Shown here: one piece after another, positions 17,793-26,755 of the stretch | Numbering within the stretch: position 1 is the stretch's first letter | Layout: each line of letters begins with the position of its first letter | Assembly: GCA_027483645.1 (NCBI GenBank) | Contig: JAIXUD010000010.1 | Coordinates: 272,578-336,577 of the forward strand | Reading direction: 5' to 3' | DNA from: Sphingobacteriales bacterium | GTDB taxonomy: Bacteria; Bacteroidota; Bacteroidia; Chitinophagales; CAIOSU01 | Length of the DNA stretch: 64,000 bases | Translations under genes and position numbers: made by a program | The notes under the pieces: model-generated | Told to the model about the DNA's origin: nothing | The model's input: the letters and a program-made list of their open reading frames with translations, nothing else | Database searches by the model: none

Positions 17793-18620
17793 TTACTTGA
17801 TACTATCAAGCCACAGCCCATGCAGTGCCCTTGCCGCCTTATTGCCATAAGTTTTGCCCCCATATTGCCCTACCCAGCGGATGCCCTGTATTGCATTAGT
17901 GAGGATAATTTCGTCGGCATCCAATAGCATGCTCGGCTCTATGGGGCCCGAGGAAATGCCGTACCCTTCTTGCATCGCCATTTGGAAAAGCACCTTACGG
18001 GTTACCCCATCCAGCGGGCCCTCTTTTAGGGGCGGCGTGTGCAGGCTTGTCCCCTTTACTAGGAAGAGGTTGCTGCTGGTGGCTTCGATGATTTTGTTAT
18101 TGGTATTGAGCAGTATGGCATCATCCCAATTTTGGGCTTGCGCATACTGGTTTGCTAAAACATATAGCAGGGCACTCGTGGTTTTGATGTTTGAAAGTGG
18201 TCCCGTGGCTTTTAAATTTTCTTTATACAGGCCAATGGTGAGCCCCCTTTCAGTAAACTCTAAGTGCGCAGCGTCAATCGGCTGGCATTCAATTAAGAAG
18301 GAAGCATTATTTTGTAAAGATTTGTAGGTGCCTGTGCTGTCGCGGTAAACCGTAATGCGGATGCGGCCCGCTATGCCCAGTTGGTTCTTTTCGGCCAAAA
18401 AGTGCAATTGTTCCTCCAAGTATGCTTCGGTGAAATAGGCGGGTACATCCAGCGCTAAATAGGCAATTCCTTGGCTTAAACGCTGCCAATGAAATGCGAG
18501 AAAAGGTGCTTTACCGTTGCTCCAGAGTATGGTCTCGAACAGCCCATCCCCATACCGAAATGCCCGGTTGGTAGTAGCCCATTCAGGGGCGGGTATGAGG
18601 TGGTTATTGTGGTTGATCAT
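17793..18620 (-). CDS. Class IV PLP-dependent aminotransferase (aminodeoxychorismate lyase / branched-chain type)
   Basis: The 275-residue product has the fold-type IV landmarks: FRYGDGLFETILW at residues about 21-33, RIRITVYR, the PLP lysine in NIKTTSALLYVLA, and IIEATSSNLFLVKG followed by TPPLKEGPLDGVTRKV. The family includes 4-amino-4-deoxychorismate lyase (PabC, folate synthesis), D-amino acid and branched-chain aminotransferases. The short length and KEGPLDGVTR text fit the PabC-like group best. It begins 9 bases after the DUF5615 stop, so it is probably the last gene of a transcript that starts at the CoA-transferase genes. It is unlikely to be essential to that pathway. Confidence 0.85.
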   Translation of the reverse strand: MINHNNHLIPAPEWATTNRAFRYGDGLFETILWSNGKAPFLAFHWQRLSQGIAYLALDVPAYFTEAYLEEQLHFLAEKNQLGIAGRIRITVYRDSTGTYKSLQNNASFLIECQPIDAAHLEFTERGLTIGLYKENLKATGPLSNIKTTSALLYVLANQYAQAQNWDDAILLNTNNKIIEATSSNLFLVKGTSLHTPPLKEGPLDGVTRKVLFQMAMQEGYGISSGPIEPSMLLDADEIILTNAIQGIRWVGQYGGKTYGNKAARALHGLWLDSIK

Positions 18621-18629
18621 GGGGGGAGG

Positions 18630-18962
18630 TTAATCAGTAATTTCGACCAAATCTTCTCCTGAGTCTAATATGTCCAGAGCGGTTTGTAGTTGGTTTCTCA
18701 ATAGAAATCCAAGCCGCTTAGTTGAGGTATTGCCACATGTTAGCCACAAAATTTTGGGTGGTGCTTTATGCCGAAGTAACAACTCTAAGAAATCTGCATC
18801 CTTGGTAAGGATGATGACATTGGTAGTTTTAGCGGCAAAAAATATCTGCAAATCATCTGCCTCTCTAAAATCCAAATCCCTTACATGCATGCAATCAATA
18901 GGAAAATTTGCCTTTATCCAAGGAGCTAAATGAGGTGATAACTGTGCATCAAGCCAAATCAT
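18630..18962 (-). CDS. DUF5615 family PIN-like protein (putative toxin)
   Basis: The 110-residue product begins with IWLDAQLSPHLAPWI and has DLDFREADDLQIFFAA then ILTKDADFLELL, the acidic signature of DUF5615 PIN-like proteins (Asp5, the Glu/Asp cluster near 34 and the Asp pair near 55). These are predicted metal-dependent RNases. Its start overlaps the stop of the DUF433 gene by one base, the usual order antitoxin then toxin. Activity is inferred from family and pairing. Confidence 0.85.
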   Translation of the reverse strand: MIWLDAQLSPHLAPWIKANFPIDCMHVRDLDFREADDLQIFFAAKTTNVIILTKDADFLELLLRHKAPPKILWLTCGNTSTKRLGFLLRNQLQTALDILDSGEDLVEITD

Positions 18963-19186
18963 TAAGCGGCCTTAACAACAGGGTGATTCATTCTTTGAGA
19001 TGCATACAAAAGAGATGCTTTGATATCATCTTCTTGCAAATCGGGCATCTCATCAAGAACTTCTTGCTGGGTTAGCCCATGGGCAAGCAAGTCCAGCACA
19101 TCCGTAACTCGGATGCGCATGCCCCTTATACATGGCCTACCACCACATTGGGCGGGGTTGATAGTAATACGATCAAGTAATTCCAT
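18962..19186 (-). CDS. DUF433 family protein (putative antitoxin of DUF5615)
   Basis: The product is 74 residues from ATG 19186 (a TTG at 19201 would add five). It has the compact DUF433 sequence RITINPAQCGGRPCIRGMRI followed by a helix-turn-helix-like VLDLLAHGLTQQEVLDEMP and DDIKASLLYASQ. DUF433 proteins pair with DUF5615 PIN-like proteins in many genomes. The gene begins only 30 bases after the CoA-transferase subunit B stop, so the pair seems to ride on a metabolic transcript. Confidence 0.88.
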   Translation of the reverse strand: MELLDRITINPAQCGGRPCIRGMRIRVTDVLDLLAHGLTQQEVLDEMPDLQEDDIKASLLYASQRMNHPVVKAA

Positions 19187-19215
19187 AATGAAAGATAACA
19201 ATTACAAATCGAAAA

Positions 19216-19878
19216 TCAATCCAACTTCATTTCCGGTATCTCTCCATCCACCAGCAATCTACCCGCGGTAGCTTTCACAATTTCTTCAACAGTTACGCCC
19301 GGCGCACGCTCAATGAGTTTAAACCCGCCATCATCTGGCAGCACATCCACTACGGCCAATTCCGTCACAATACGCCTTACCACGCCCAAGCCGGTAATGG
19401 GTAACGAGCATTTTGGCAATAGCTTGCTTTCGCCTTCCTTGTTTTGGTGCATCATGGCCACGATGATGTTCTCCGTGCCTGCAACCAAATCCATGGCGCC
19501 GCCCATTCCTTTCACCATTTTGCCAGGTATCTTCCAGTTGGCAATGTCGCCGTTTTCCGATACTTCCATGGCACCGAGTACCGTCAAATCAATATGGCCG
19601 CCACGTATCATACCGAAGCTGAATGCAGAATCGAAGAAGCTGCTACCGGGTAGGGTGGTTACGGTTTGCTTGCCAGCGTTGATTAGATCCGGGTCCACTT
19701 GATCTTCGTAAGGGAATGGGCCCATACCCAGCAATCCGTTTTCGGAGTGCAAGGTAATATCAACCCCTTCGGGTATGTAATTGGCCACCAAGGTCGGAAT
19801 GCCGATACCAAGGTTCACGTAGTATCCATCCTTCAGCTCTTGGGCAATGCGTTTTGCTATTCCATTTTTATCCAACAT
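19216..19878 (-). CDS. scoB: 3-oxoacid CoA-transferase, subunit B
   Basis: The 220-residue product has the class I CoA-transferase beta-subunit signature, with the catalytic glutamate in [12 protein letters not shown] near residue 50, preceded by [18 protein letters not shown] and followed by [19 protein letters not shown] and [10 protein letters not shown]. With subunit A it moves CoA between succinyl-CoA and acetoacetate (or butyrate/acetate in relatives). Succinyl-CoA:3-ketoacid transferase is the most usual assignment in Bacteroidota. It lies 125 bases after the subunit A gene, a gap filled by a repeat array. Confidence 0.92.
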   Translation of the reverse strand: MLDKNGIAKRIAQELKDGYYVNLGIGIPTLVANYIPEGVDITLHSENGLLGMGPFPYEDQVDPDLINAGKQTVTTLPGSSFFDSAFSFGMIRGGHIDLTVLGAMEVSENGDIANWKIPGKMVKGMGGAMDLVAGTENIIVAMMHQNKEGESKLLPKCSLPITGLGVVRRIVTELAVVDVLPDDGGFKLIERAPGVTVEEIVKATAGRLLVDGEIPEMKLD

Positions 19879-19910
19879 GGGAAATCCAATTTGAAAGTGT
19901 GATGTGTTTT

Positions 19911-19997
19911 AACAACTAAGTGCACTAAGGAAATTTCACTAAGGTCACTAAGTTGCTTTGTGTTCTTTGTGAATCCTTCTTTGCGCCCTTCGTGGTT
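19911..19997. repeat. CACTAAG / CTTTGTG oligomer array
   Basis: The gap between the two CoA-transferase subunit genes holds repeated CACTAAG words followed by CTTTGTG and TTCTTTGTG words that read roughly as their inverse. The same combination recurs at 46244-46346. It separates two genes that are normally contiguous. Confidence 0.65.
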
Positions 19998-20003
19998 CAA
20001 TTA

Positions 20004-20702
20004 TTATCCGCGCTTACGGATTGTTTTTTGTTCGATTCTCTTCTCATATGCAGTCCCTTGGAAAATGCGCTGCACAAATATCCCAGGTGTGTGTATCTCA
20101 TTCGCATCCAACTCACCTGGCTGCACTAGTTCTTCTACTTCGGCAATGGTAACCTTTCCGGCTGTTGCCATCAAGGGGTTGAAGTTTCTAGCGGTAGCTT
20201 TGAAAACCAAGTTGCCCATGGTATCGCCCTTCCAAGCTTTTACGATGGCAAAGTCGGCGGTGAGGCTCTCCTCTAGTATGAATTTCTTGCCGTTGTATTC
20301 GCGTACCTCTTTGCCTATGGCTACTTCGGTGCCGAAGCCCGTGGCAGTATAAAAGGCAGGTATACCCGCACCACCGGCACGTATTTTTTCGGCAAGGGTG
20401 CCTTGTGGGGTCAGTTCTACTTCCAGTTCGCCGGCCAATAGTTGACGCTCAAACTCGGCGTTCTCGCCTACGTAGCTGCTAATCATTTTTTTTATCTGGC
20501 GGGTTTCGAGCAGCAAGCCGAGGCCAAAACCATCCACACCGGCATTGTTGCTGATGCAGGTAAGGCCCTTTACGCCTTTCTTTACCAGCGCGGTAATACT
20601 GTTCTCGGGTATGCCGCACAGCCCGAAACCGCCGAGCATAATGGTGGCATTATCAGGTATATCGTGTATCGCCTCATCGGCGTTTTGGAACACTTTCTTC
20701 AT
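20004..20702 (-). CDS. scoA: 3-oxoacid CoA-transferase, subunit A
   Basis: The 232-residue product matches the alpha subunit of class I CoA-transferases: the glycine-rich [18 protein letters not shown] near residue 22, [23 protein letters not shown], then [12 protein letters not shown] and [23 protein letters not shown]. It works with the adjacent subunit B on acetoacetate and succinyl-CoA. It is the first gene of the presumed scoA-scoB-DUF433-DUF5615-aminotransferase transcript. No consensus promoter box was found in the 114 bases before it. Confidence 0.92.
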   Translation of the reverse strand: MKKVFQNADEAIHDIPDNATIMLGGFGLCGIPENSITALVKKGVKGLTCISNNAGVDGFGLGLLLETRQIKKMISSYVGENAEFERQLLAGELEVELTPQGTLAEKIRAGGAGIPAFYTATGFGTEVAIGKEVREYNGKKFILEESLTADFAIVKAWKGDTMGNLVFKATARNFNPLMATAGKVTIAEVEELVQPGELDANEIHTPGIFVQRIFQGTAYEKRIEQKTIRKRG

Positions 20703-20816
20703 AGCGGATGCATTTGCCGCTAAGATAGAAAGGTTAATTTGAAAATTGGGGATGGGAGGGGTGATTTGACAATGCCAATCGCCAACGCATTTATTAAGCG
20801 TAACCCATCAAAAAAC

Positions 20817-23210
20817 CTAGAAACTTACCCGCATCTGTAAGGTAAAGTTACGGGGGGCTTCCAGTTTACCTGGGCGCGCCGCATACTCGTGGTTAGTAAG
20901 GTTTTTTACGATAAAGGCCAAGCGCAGAATATCGTTTACTTGATAGCCGAAGCGGATGTCGGTTACCCAATCTCCCTTTTGGTGGTCTTCTATGTATTGC
21001 GCGAAAGACTGATTGCCAGCCACCCTATCAAGTGCTGTACGAAACACGCTGGGGATGTTCTCCGGGTAGCTGTTGTAATTTATGCTTACCCCAATAGAAT
21101 ACTTCTTGAAGGTAGCTTCCACGTCGCTTCTAAAAATATGTCGGCTCCTAAATAGCAGTAATGAATTAGCGGCCTCTTCAGCTGCTATACGGCTAAACAT
21201 ATCTTCAAAAAAACCTTTGAAGTCGTCTTTTAATTTTCCTTCCTCCGTATTCTGACGGGGGTAGGTGTAGGTATAACCGATAAGTGAGCGCAACATAACG
21301 GGGCCAATGGATCCACGGCTGCCAAAAGACACCTCATAACCCAAGATACGGGCATTATCTACGTTACTGGGCCTTAGTCCAAGGGCTAAACCACTGTTTA
21401 TGCAGCTGTCGGCCTGCACCAAAATTTGGCCCGTTTCGCGGTCGATAATGTTGCCGCACTCATCGAGTCCATTGCCGAGTACATAGGCATCAAATTGATA
21501 CTCTACATAGTTTTCATACTCCATCCAAAAAAGGCTGGCATCTACATAAGCAGCCCATTTGCCTATTTTAAGGGGTTGGTTAAATCCTATTTCGGCGCTC
21601 CACGCCCTTTCGGCTACTAGGGCAGGGTTGGGTACTATGAGTACCCCTTGGAAAAACTCCTGCCCAATGAAGCGCTCACCTATAGACGGTAAGCGATAGG
21701 CTTGACCCCACGACGCCCGAAGGAAAGTGGCCTTCCCCGCCTTGTAGTTTAGGCCAGCCCTAACTACCGGTATACCTGTTTCGAAAATAGTATCAACCGA
21801 GGTAAGCTCATAGCGCACGCCACTAACTATTGAAAGGTTCTTATACTTATATTCCAACTGCCCATAAGCTGCAAAAGCGCGGTTTTTGCGCACTCCTTCA
21901 TATAAGTTACTCACCGAGGTGCCAAAGGTAACTGGCGCACCGGTGGTAAATATCAAGGTGTTTTTCCAGTTGCGCTGGTATTGCGGTTCCATGTAAAGGG
22001 TATTGGCCGATGCATTACGGTCATCACCGTTGCCCCTGCGCCATATATTTAGGTATCTACTGGCTATGGTAAAACGGTGGCCTTTGTCGTTTTTGTAAGA
22101 GAAGTGTGGGTCGAGCGCGGTACGCACGTAGCGGTCGTTAGAGCCTTGCGCTATTTGGTAGGCAAACGTATCTAAGTCTTCCGAGATAAAAAACCTTCCA
22201 CTCGTTTCTTGCATTACATTGCCATTTAGTCCAAAATTGATATTCGGTTTTTTCGGCAAGGTGTAACGGGTTTTGAAGTTCCCCCTGAAACGGAATTCAT
22301 CTGCTGTTTGCAGGTAGCTGTTTACAAAATCAGCATTGGAGCCGATAATAACGTCAAAGTTCTTGATCTTACGCTGGTGGTTAATAAAGAAGCCCGAGAA
22401 GTTTGGCTGGCGGCCTGTCCACCAAATCAGTTCTTCGCGGGGTGGCTTGCCATATACACCTGCGTACATGCTGATGCTGGTAAATGGTTTTTCACTCTTG
22501 GGCCAAGCGGTGCGAACGTTTATTACCCCGTTCAAAGCCGATGAGCCATATACTACCGATGAGGCTCCCTTGATTACCTCAATTTGTTCAACCGTTTCTA
22601 GTGGTACAAACTTAAGCTGGGCCTCGCCCAAATCAGCACTGGTTAAACTTATACCATCAGTAAGTACTGCGGTACGGCTGCCAATACCATAGCTATATGA
22701 GCTGCCGCCACGTATGCTTATCTGTCCATCCTGTATTTGAACGCCAGGTGTTTTGGCTACTATTTCACCTAAGTCGCGGCTATTGGTGTTGGTTACCAAT
22801 GAGCGGCTCAGCACATCCATGCTTACGGTTTCCTCGGCTACTCTTTTCTCATATTGGCTTGATGATACTACCACTACATCCATCTCTTCGGCACTGGCGC
22901 GCAGCTGTATATTCATTTCCCTTATCTGCCCAGCCTCTAGGGTTACGGTACGCTGCCTTATCTCATAGCCAATGTAACTGTATACTATTTTGTAGGTACC
23001 TGGGGGCAGGCTCATCTTGTACTTGCCATCAATATCGGTAGCTACCGCCTTGGTGCTATCGCTTAGTAGCACGTTTACGCCAACTATGGTTTCCTTAGTT
23101 TCATCATCTTTCACCACCCCATAAATGAGGGCGGGTTCTTGACCAAACATTTGAAGCGGAATGACGAAAAGGAAAAACAATGCAAACAGGGCTTGAATGC
23201 TCGGTTTCAT
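20817..23210 (-). CDS. TonB-dependent outer-membrane receptor
   Basis: The 797-residue product has a signal peptide (residues 1-23, ending FGQ), a carboxypeptidase-regulatory-like N-terminal module (IYGVVKDDETKETIVGVNV, residues about 28-110), a plug domain (LGEIVAKTPGVQIQDGQISI, VEQIEVIKGASSVVYGSSA) and a beta barrel ending in the aromatic residue Phe (TLQMRVSF). It takes up an unknown ligand with TonB energy. No SusD-like partner is next to it. Its upstream region carries a GTTAGTC-type array and a near-consensus -7 box CACTTTTG. Confidence 0.92.
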   Translation of the reverse strand: MKPSIQALFALFFLFVIPLQMFGQEPALIYGVVKDDETKETIVGVNVLLSDSTKAVATDIDGKYKMSLPPGTYKIVYSYIGYEIRQRTVTLEAGQIREMNIQLRASAEEMDVVVVSSSQYEKRVAEETVSMDVLSRSLVTNTNSRDLGEIVAKTPGVQIQDGQISIRGGSSYSYGIGSRTAVLTDGISLTSADLGEAQLKFVPLETVEQIEVIKGASSVVYGSSALNGVINVRTAWPKSEKPFTSISMYAGVYGKPPREELIWWTGRQPNFSGFFINHQRKIKNFDVIIGSNADFVNSYLQTADEFRFRGNFKTRYTLPKKPNINFGLNGNVMQETSGRFFISEDLDTFAYQIAQGSNDRYVRTALDPHFSYKNDKGHRFTIASRYLNIWRRGNGDDRNASANTLYMEPQYQRNWKNTLIFTTGAPVTFGTSVSNLYEGVRKNRAFAAYGQLEYKYKNLSIVSGVRYELTSVDTIFETGIPVVRAGLNYKAGKATFLRASWGQAYRLPSIGERFIGQEFFQGVLIVPNPALVAERAWSAEIGFNQPLKIGKWAAYVDASLFWMEYENYVEYQFDAYVLGNGLDECGNIIDRETGQILVQADSCINSGLALGLRPSNVDNARILGYEVSFGSRGSIGPVMLRSLIGYTYTYPRQNTEEGKLKDDFKGFFEDMFSRIAAEEAANSLLLFRSRHIFRSDVEATFKKYSIGVSINYNSYPENIPSVFRTALDRVAGNQSFAQYIEDHQKGDWVTDIRFGYQVNDILRLAFIVKNLTNHEYAARPGKLEAPRNFTLQMRVSF

Positions 23211-23218
23211 AGGTAGGG

Positions 23219-23246
23219 GTAGTTAGTCGGTTAGTTAGCAGGTAGC
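23219..23246. repeat. GTTAGTC/GGTAGCA heptad array
   Basis: A short array of degenerate heptamers (GTAGTTA, GTCGGTTA, GTTAGCA, GGTAGCA) directly upstream of the TonB receptor start. The rest of the gap up to 23404 is AT-rich with no gene. Confidence 0.55.
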
Positions 23247-23404
23247 AAAAGTGTGTAAATTAATCGCAAAAATTGTTCTTAGTCTTTTAAGCTATTATTA
23301 AATCAGTTGTTTTTCGGGAATTAAGTTAAGAAAAATACCAAGCAACACGCATTTTCCGTGGTTTAGTCATAACTTTTCCCGTACCTTTTATCAACTTCGT
23401 GCTT

Positions 23405-24211
23405 ATGAATCACCTCCTCGCTTCAATAATCTGCCTAAGCTGCTATTTACAAACCACAACGGTAACAGCCCAGATGCTGCCTGTACCGGGCCATTCTCAC
23501 AACGACTACGAGCGTGAACGCCCGCTAATAGAAGCTTTGGAGCTAGGCTATCGCAGTATTGAAGTGGATATATACTTGCATAAGAGCCAGCTAAGGGTAT
23601 CGCATGAGCCATTTATGCTCGATGGCCAACCAACCTTACAGGAGCTATACTTGGAGCCGCTGCTAAAAATTACCCGTACCGAAGCAGCCAAATATGGTCT
23701 GGATAGCCTAAGGCCCTTAATCATCATGATTGACTTCAAAACCGATGGAGAAAAAACCTATCAGGCATTGAAGCCTGTTTTGGAGCGATATAAAGAAATG
23801 CTTACGGTTACTGGCGAAGGTGCCAAGAAAGGTTATGTGCACATCCTCATATCTGGTGAAAAACCTTATGCTACAGTAAGCAAAGAAACCACCCGATTGG
23901 TAAGCCTGGACTACAAGTTTGATTTTTGCCGAGAGCATGCTGGCGATGCTTTTATTTCTCGAGCTAGTGATACCTACAAAGCTTACTTTACTTGGAACGG
24001 AAAAGGCGAAATACCATGGAAAGAACTAGTAATGCTGGAAGAGCTAGTGACCCTAGCACACACCGAAGGCCGTCAAATACGGTTTTGGAACGTACCTGAA
24101 ACGCCCGAACTCTGGAAAACCTTTTTGGATATGGGTGTCGACTGGATTCATGTAGATGACATTAAAGCGTTTCAAGCGTTTTATGTGGAGTGGGTGGCTA
24201 AGAGACCATAG
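23405..24211 (+). CDS. Exported PI-PLC/glycerophosphodiester phosphodiesterase-like protein
   Basis: The product is 268 residues from the ATG at 23405 (the longer reading begins with GTG six bases earlier). A signal peptide ends near VTAQ. The mature part begins PVPGHSHNDYERERPLIEAL then GYRSIEVDIYLHKSQLRVSH, which places His, Glu and Asp of the TIM-barrel phosphodiesterase active site (H...E.D...H) as in the PI-PLC-like/GDPD superfamily. PLIIMIDFKTD and WIHVDDIKAFQ are also typical of this group. It probably hydrolyses a phosphodiester outside the cytoplasm. The exact substrate is unknown. Confidence 0.82.
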   Translation: MNHLLASIICLSCYLQTTTVTAQMLPVPGHSHNDYERERPLIEALELGYRSIEVDIYLHKSQLRVSHEPFMLDGQPTLQELYLEPLLKITRTEAAKYGLDSLRPLIIMIDFKTDGEKTYQALKPVLERYKEMLTVTGEGAKKGYVHILISGEKPYATVSKETTRLVSLDYKFDFCREHAGDAFISRASDTYKAYFTWNGKGEIPWKELVMLEELVTLAHTEGRQIRFWNVPETPELWKTFLDMGVDWIHVDDIKAFQAFYVEWVAKRP

Positions 24212-24228
24212 AGCAAGGACACACCATG

Positions 24229-24283
24229 TGTGCTGCAGATAATGTGCTGAAGTACCAATTTGCTGATGTGCTGATGTGCTAGC
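24229..24283. repeat. GATGTGCT octad array
   Basis: Degenerate tandem words GTGCTGCA, GTGCTGAA, GATGTGCT, GATGTGCT follow the phosphodiesterase-like gene. The remainder of the 236-base gap up to 24447 shows a 12-base palindrome GAATTTAAATTC at 24337-24348 and no gene. Confidence 0.6.
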
Positions 24284-24447
24284 AATAATGGGCTGGGCAG
24301 CAACTGTTGCCCTACAGCATTCCCCTTGTTGCCAGTGAATTTAAATTCCGTCGAAAATACCCGCTAATGTGGACAAACCCTCCACGAACATTCCATGAAT
24401 TCTGCCTAATTTCACCAACTGATTTTTTTAGCGCTGAATTTCACTAT

Positions 24448-26730
24448 ATGTTATATAAAATTTGGGTTGCCGTATTGCTCGTTATTGGCATAGCAACTAT
24501 GGCAGTTGCCCAGGATAATGGAACCATCCGCGGAACGGTGTTTGATAAAGACAATGGCGAGCCGATGATTTTTACCACCGTATCAGTACAAGGTACCACC
24601 CTTGGCACCACGACGGATATCAATGGTTTTTACGCCATCCCAAATGTGCCGTTGGGTACCTACACCTTAACCAGTACCAATATTGGGTACGATACCATGT
24701 CGGTGGAGATTAGCATTTCACGCAATGGCCAAATTGTATCCCAAAACCTATACATTGCTCCCGTAAACATTCAACTGGGCACGGTAAACGTGTCGGCCGA
24801 GCGGGAGAAAAAACAGACCGAGGTAGAGGTGTCGCAAGTGCGGGTTACCACCAAAGAGATAAGCCAAATACCGTCAGTTGGCGGCGAGCCCGATATTGCG
24901 CAGTACCTGCAAATTATGCCAGGCGTGGTTTTCACGGGCGACCAAGGCGGCCAGTTATACATCCGCGGTGGCTCATCAGTACAGACCCGCGTATTGCTAG
25001 ATGGCTTGTTAATTTACAATCCTTTCCACTCCATCGGTCTATTCTCGGTATTTGAGACTGACATCATCAGGAACGTTGACATCAGCACCGGCGGCTTTGG
25101 TGCCCAGCACGGCGGCAGGCTATCGGCGGTGATGGATGTGCGTATGCAAGATGGCAACAAAAGGCGCATAGCGGGCAAAGTGGGCCTTAGCCCATTCCTT
25201 ACCAAGTTTATATTGGAAGGCCCGTTGGTAAAACAAAAAGACAATGGCAGTAGCTTAACGTTTGTATTATCAGGCCGCTATTCTTACCTTGACAAAACAT
25301 CTAAAGCGCTCTACCCTTATGTAGAAGGCGATAATGGTATCCCGTTCTCTTTTGGCGACTTTTATGGTAAGCTGGCTTACAACGGTGGCAATGGTTCCAA
25401 GATTACGGTATTCGGTTTCAACTTTAATGATAACGCCAACTTTCAAGGCATTGCCAACTATAAGTGGAACTCCTTTGGTATCGGTACCAACTTCGTTTTG
25501 GTGCCTGGTGGCTCAAACCTGATTATGAATGGTACGGTAGGCTATACCAACTACAAGATAGCCCTACAAGAAGCGGAAGACCGCCCAAGGGAGAGCGAGG
25601 TAGGTGGCCTAAACGTAAACATGAACTTCACTTACTTCATCAGTAACGGTGAGTTCAACTATGGCTTGAATGTAAACTCCTTTAAAACGGATTATCGCTT
25701 CTTTAACAACAGCGGCCAAATTGCCAGCGAACTGCAAAATACTACCGAAATGGGCTTGTATTTCCGTTTCCGTAAGGTAATTGCCAAGAAGTTGGTGCTT
25801 GACCCGAGCATCCGTTTCGATTACTACGCGTCGCTCGCCAATATCTCTGTGGAGCCTAGATTGGGCCTAAAATATAATGTGGCTGACTTTTTTCGTTTGA
25901 AAGCTGCCGGTGGCCTTTATTCCCAAAACCTCATCAGTAGCCGCGCCGATAGGGATGTGGTGGATTTATTCAACGGCTTCTTATCTGGCCCAGAAGAGGA
26001 GCTGATGCGCCCTGATGGCAGCGAAGCCAACCATAAACTGCAAAAAGCTTGGCACGGTATTTTCGGTTTCGAGGCCGACCTTACTTCTAAACTTGAGTTG
26101 AATGTAGAAGGCTATTACAAGGCATTTACCCAATTAATAAGCATTAATCGTAACAAAGTTTTTGCAAACGAACCCAATTTTATGCTGGAGACTGGAGAAG
26201 CTTATGGTGTTGACTTTATGCTGAAGTACCAGAACAAAGGCCTATTTCTATACGGTACCTACTCACTGGCTTGGGTAACCCGCTTTGATGGGGAGCAAAC
26301 CTACTACCCGCACTACGACCGCAGGCACAATGCCAACTTTGTGGCAAGCTATAGCTTTGGCAAGGGCCGCACTTGGCAGGCTAGTGCCCGTTACAACATT
26401 GGTACAGGCTTTCCGTTTACCCGCACCCAAGCGTTTTATGAAGAGGTTGAATTTAACAATGGCGTAAATACCGACTACACCACTAGCAACGGCAATTTAG
26501 GTATTGTATATGAAGAAAAGCTGAACGCAGGTAGGTTGCCGGCCTACCATAGGCTTGATTTGTCCATCAAAAAAGAAATTCCGTTGGGCAAAAATACCCT
26601 AATGGATGTATCTGCAAGTGTTACCAATGCTTACAATCGTCAAAACATTTTCTACTTCGATAGGGTAAGATATACCCGTGTAAACCAGCTCCCCATACTA
26701 CCTAGCCTGGCAATATCGTTATCCTTTTGA
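24448..26730 (+). CDS. TonB-dependent receptor, first gene of an outer-membrane cluster
   Basis: The product is 760 residues from the ATG at 24448; a TTG-initiated reading from 24307 would put 47 unrelated residues before the clear signal peptide (MLYKIWVAVLLVIGIATMAVAQ). Then come a carboxypeptidase-regulatory-like module (TIRGTVFDKDNGEPMIFTTV), a plug (PSVGGEPDIAQYLQIMPGV, QLYIRGGSSVQTRVLLDG) and a barrel ending LAISLSF. The downstream TPR gene starts 25 bases later and the barrel gene 12 bases after that, so the three are co-transcribed. Ligand unknown. Confidence 0.9.
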   Translation: MLYKIWVAVLLVIGIATMAVAQDNGTIRGTVFDKDNGEPMIFTTVSVQGTTLGTTTDINGFYAIPNVPLGTYTLTSTNIGYDTMSVEISISRNGQIVSQNLYIAPVNIQLGTVNVSAEREKKQTEVEVSQVRVTTKEISQIPSVGGEPDIAQYLQIMPGVVFTGDQGGQLYIRGGSSVQTRVLLDGLLIYNPFHSIGLFSVFETDIIRNVDISTGGFGAQHGGRLSAVMDVRMQDGNKRRIAGKVGLSPFLTKFILEGPLVKQKDNGSSLTFVLSGRYSYLDKTSKALYPYVEGDNGIPFSFGDFYGKLAYNGGNGSKITVFGFNFNDNANFQGIANYKWNSFGIGTNFVLVPGGSNLIMNGTVGYTNYKIALQEAEDRPRESEVGGLNVNMNFTYFISNGEFNYGLNVNSFKTDYRFFNNSGQIASELQNTTEMGLYFRFRKVIAKKLVLDPSIRFDYYASLANISVEPRLGLKYNVADFFRLKAAGGLYSQNLISSRADRDVVDLFNGFLSGPEEELMRPDGSEANHKLQKAWHGIFGFEADLTSKLELNVEGYYKAFTQLISINRNKVFANEPNFMLETGEAYGVDFMLKYQNKGLFLYGTYSLAWVTRFDGEQTYYPHYDRRHNANFVASYSFGKGRTWQASARYNIGTGFPFTRTQAFYEEVEFNNGVNTDYTTSNGNLGIVYEEKLNAGRLPAYHRLDLSIKKEIPLGKNTLMDVSASVTNAYNRQNIFYFDRVRYTRVNQLPILPSLAISLSF

Positions 26731-26755
26731 TTTTGTGAACTAAACTGAGGCTATT

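Noticed and set aside
24337..24348. 12-base palindrome GAATTTAAATTC upstream of a TonB receptor as operator
   Set aside because: AT-rich palindromes of this size are expected by chance and no promoter box is near it.
24307..24447. N-terminal extension of the TonB receptor
   Set aside because: It would hide the signal peptide behind 47 residues and starts with TTG; ATG 24448 begins the signal peptide directly.
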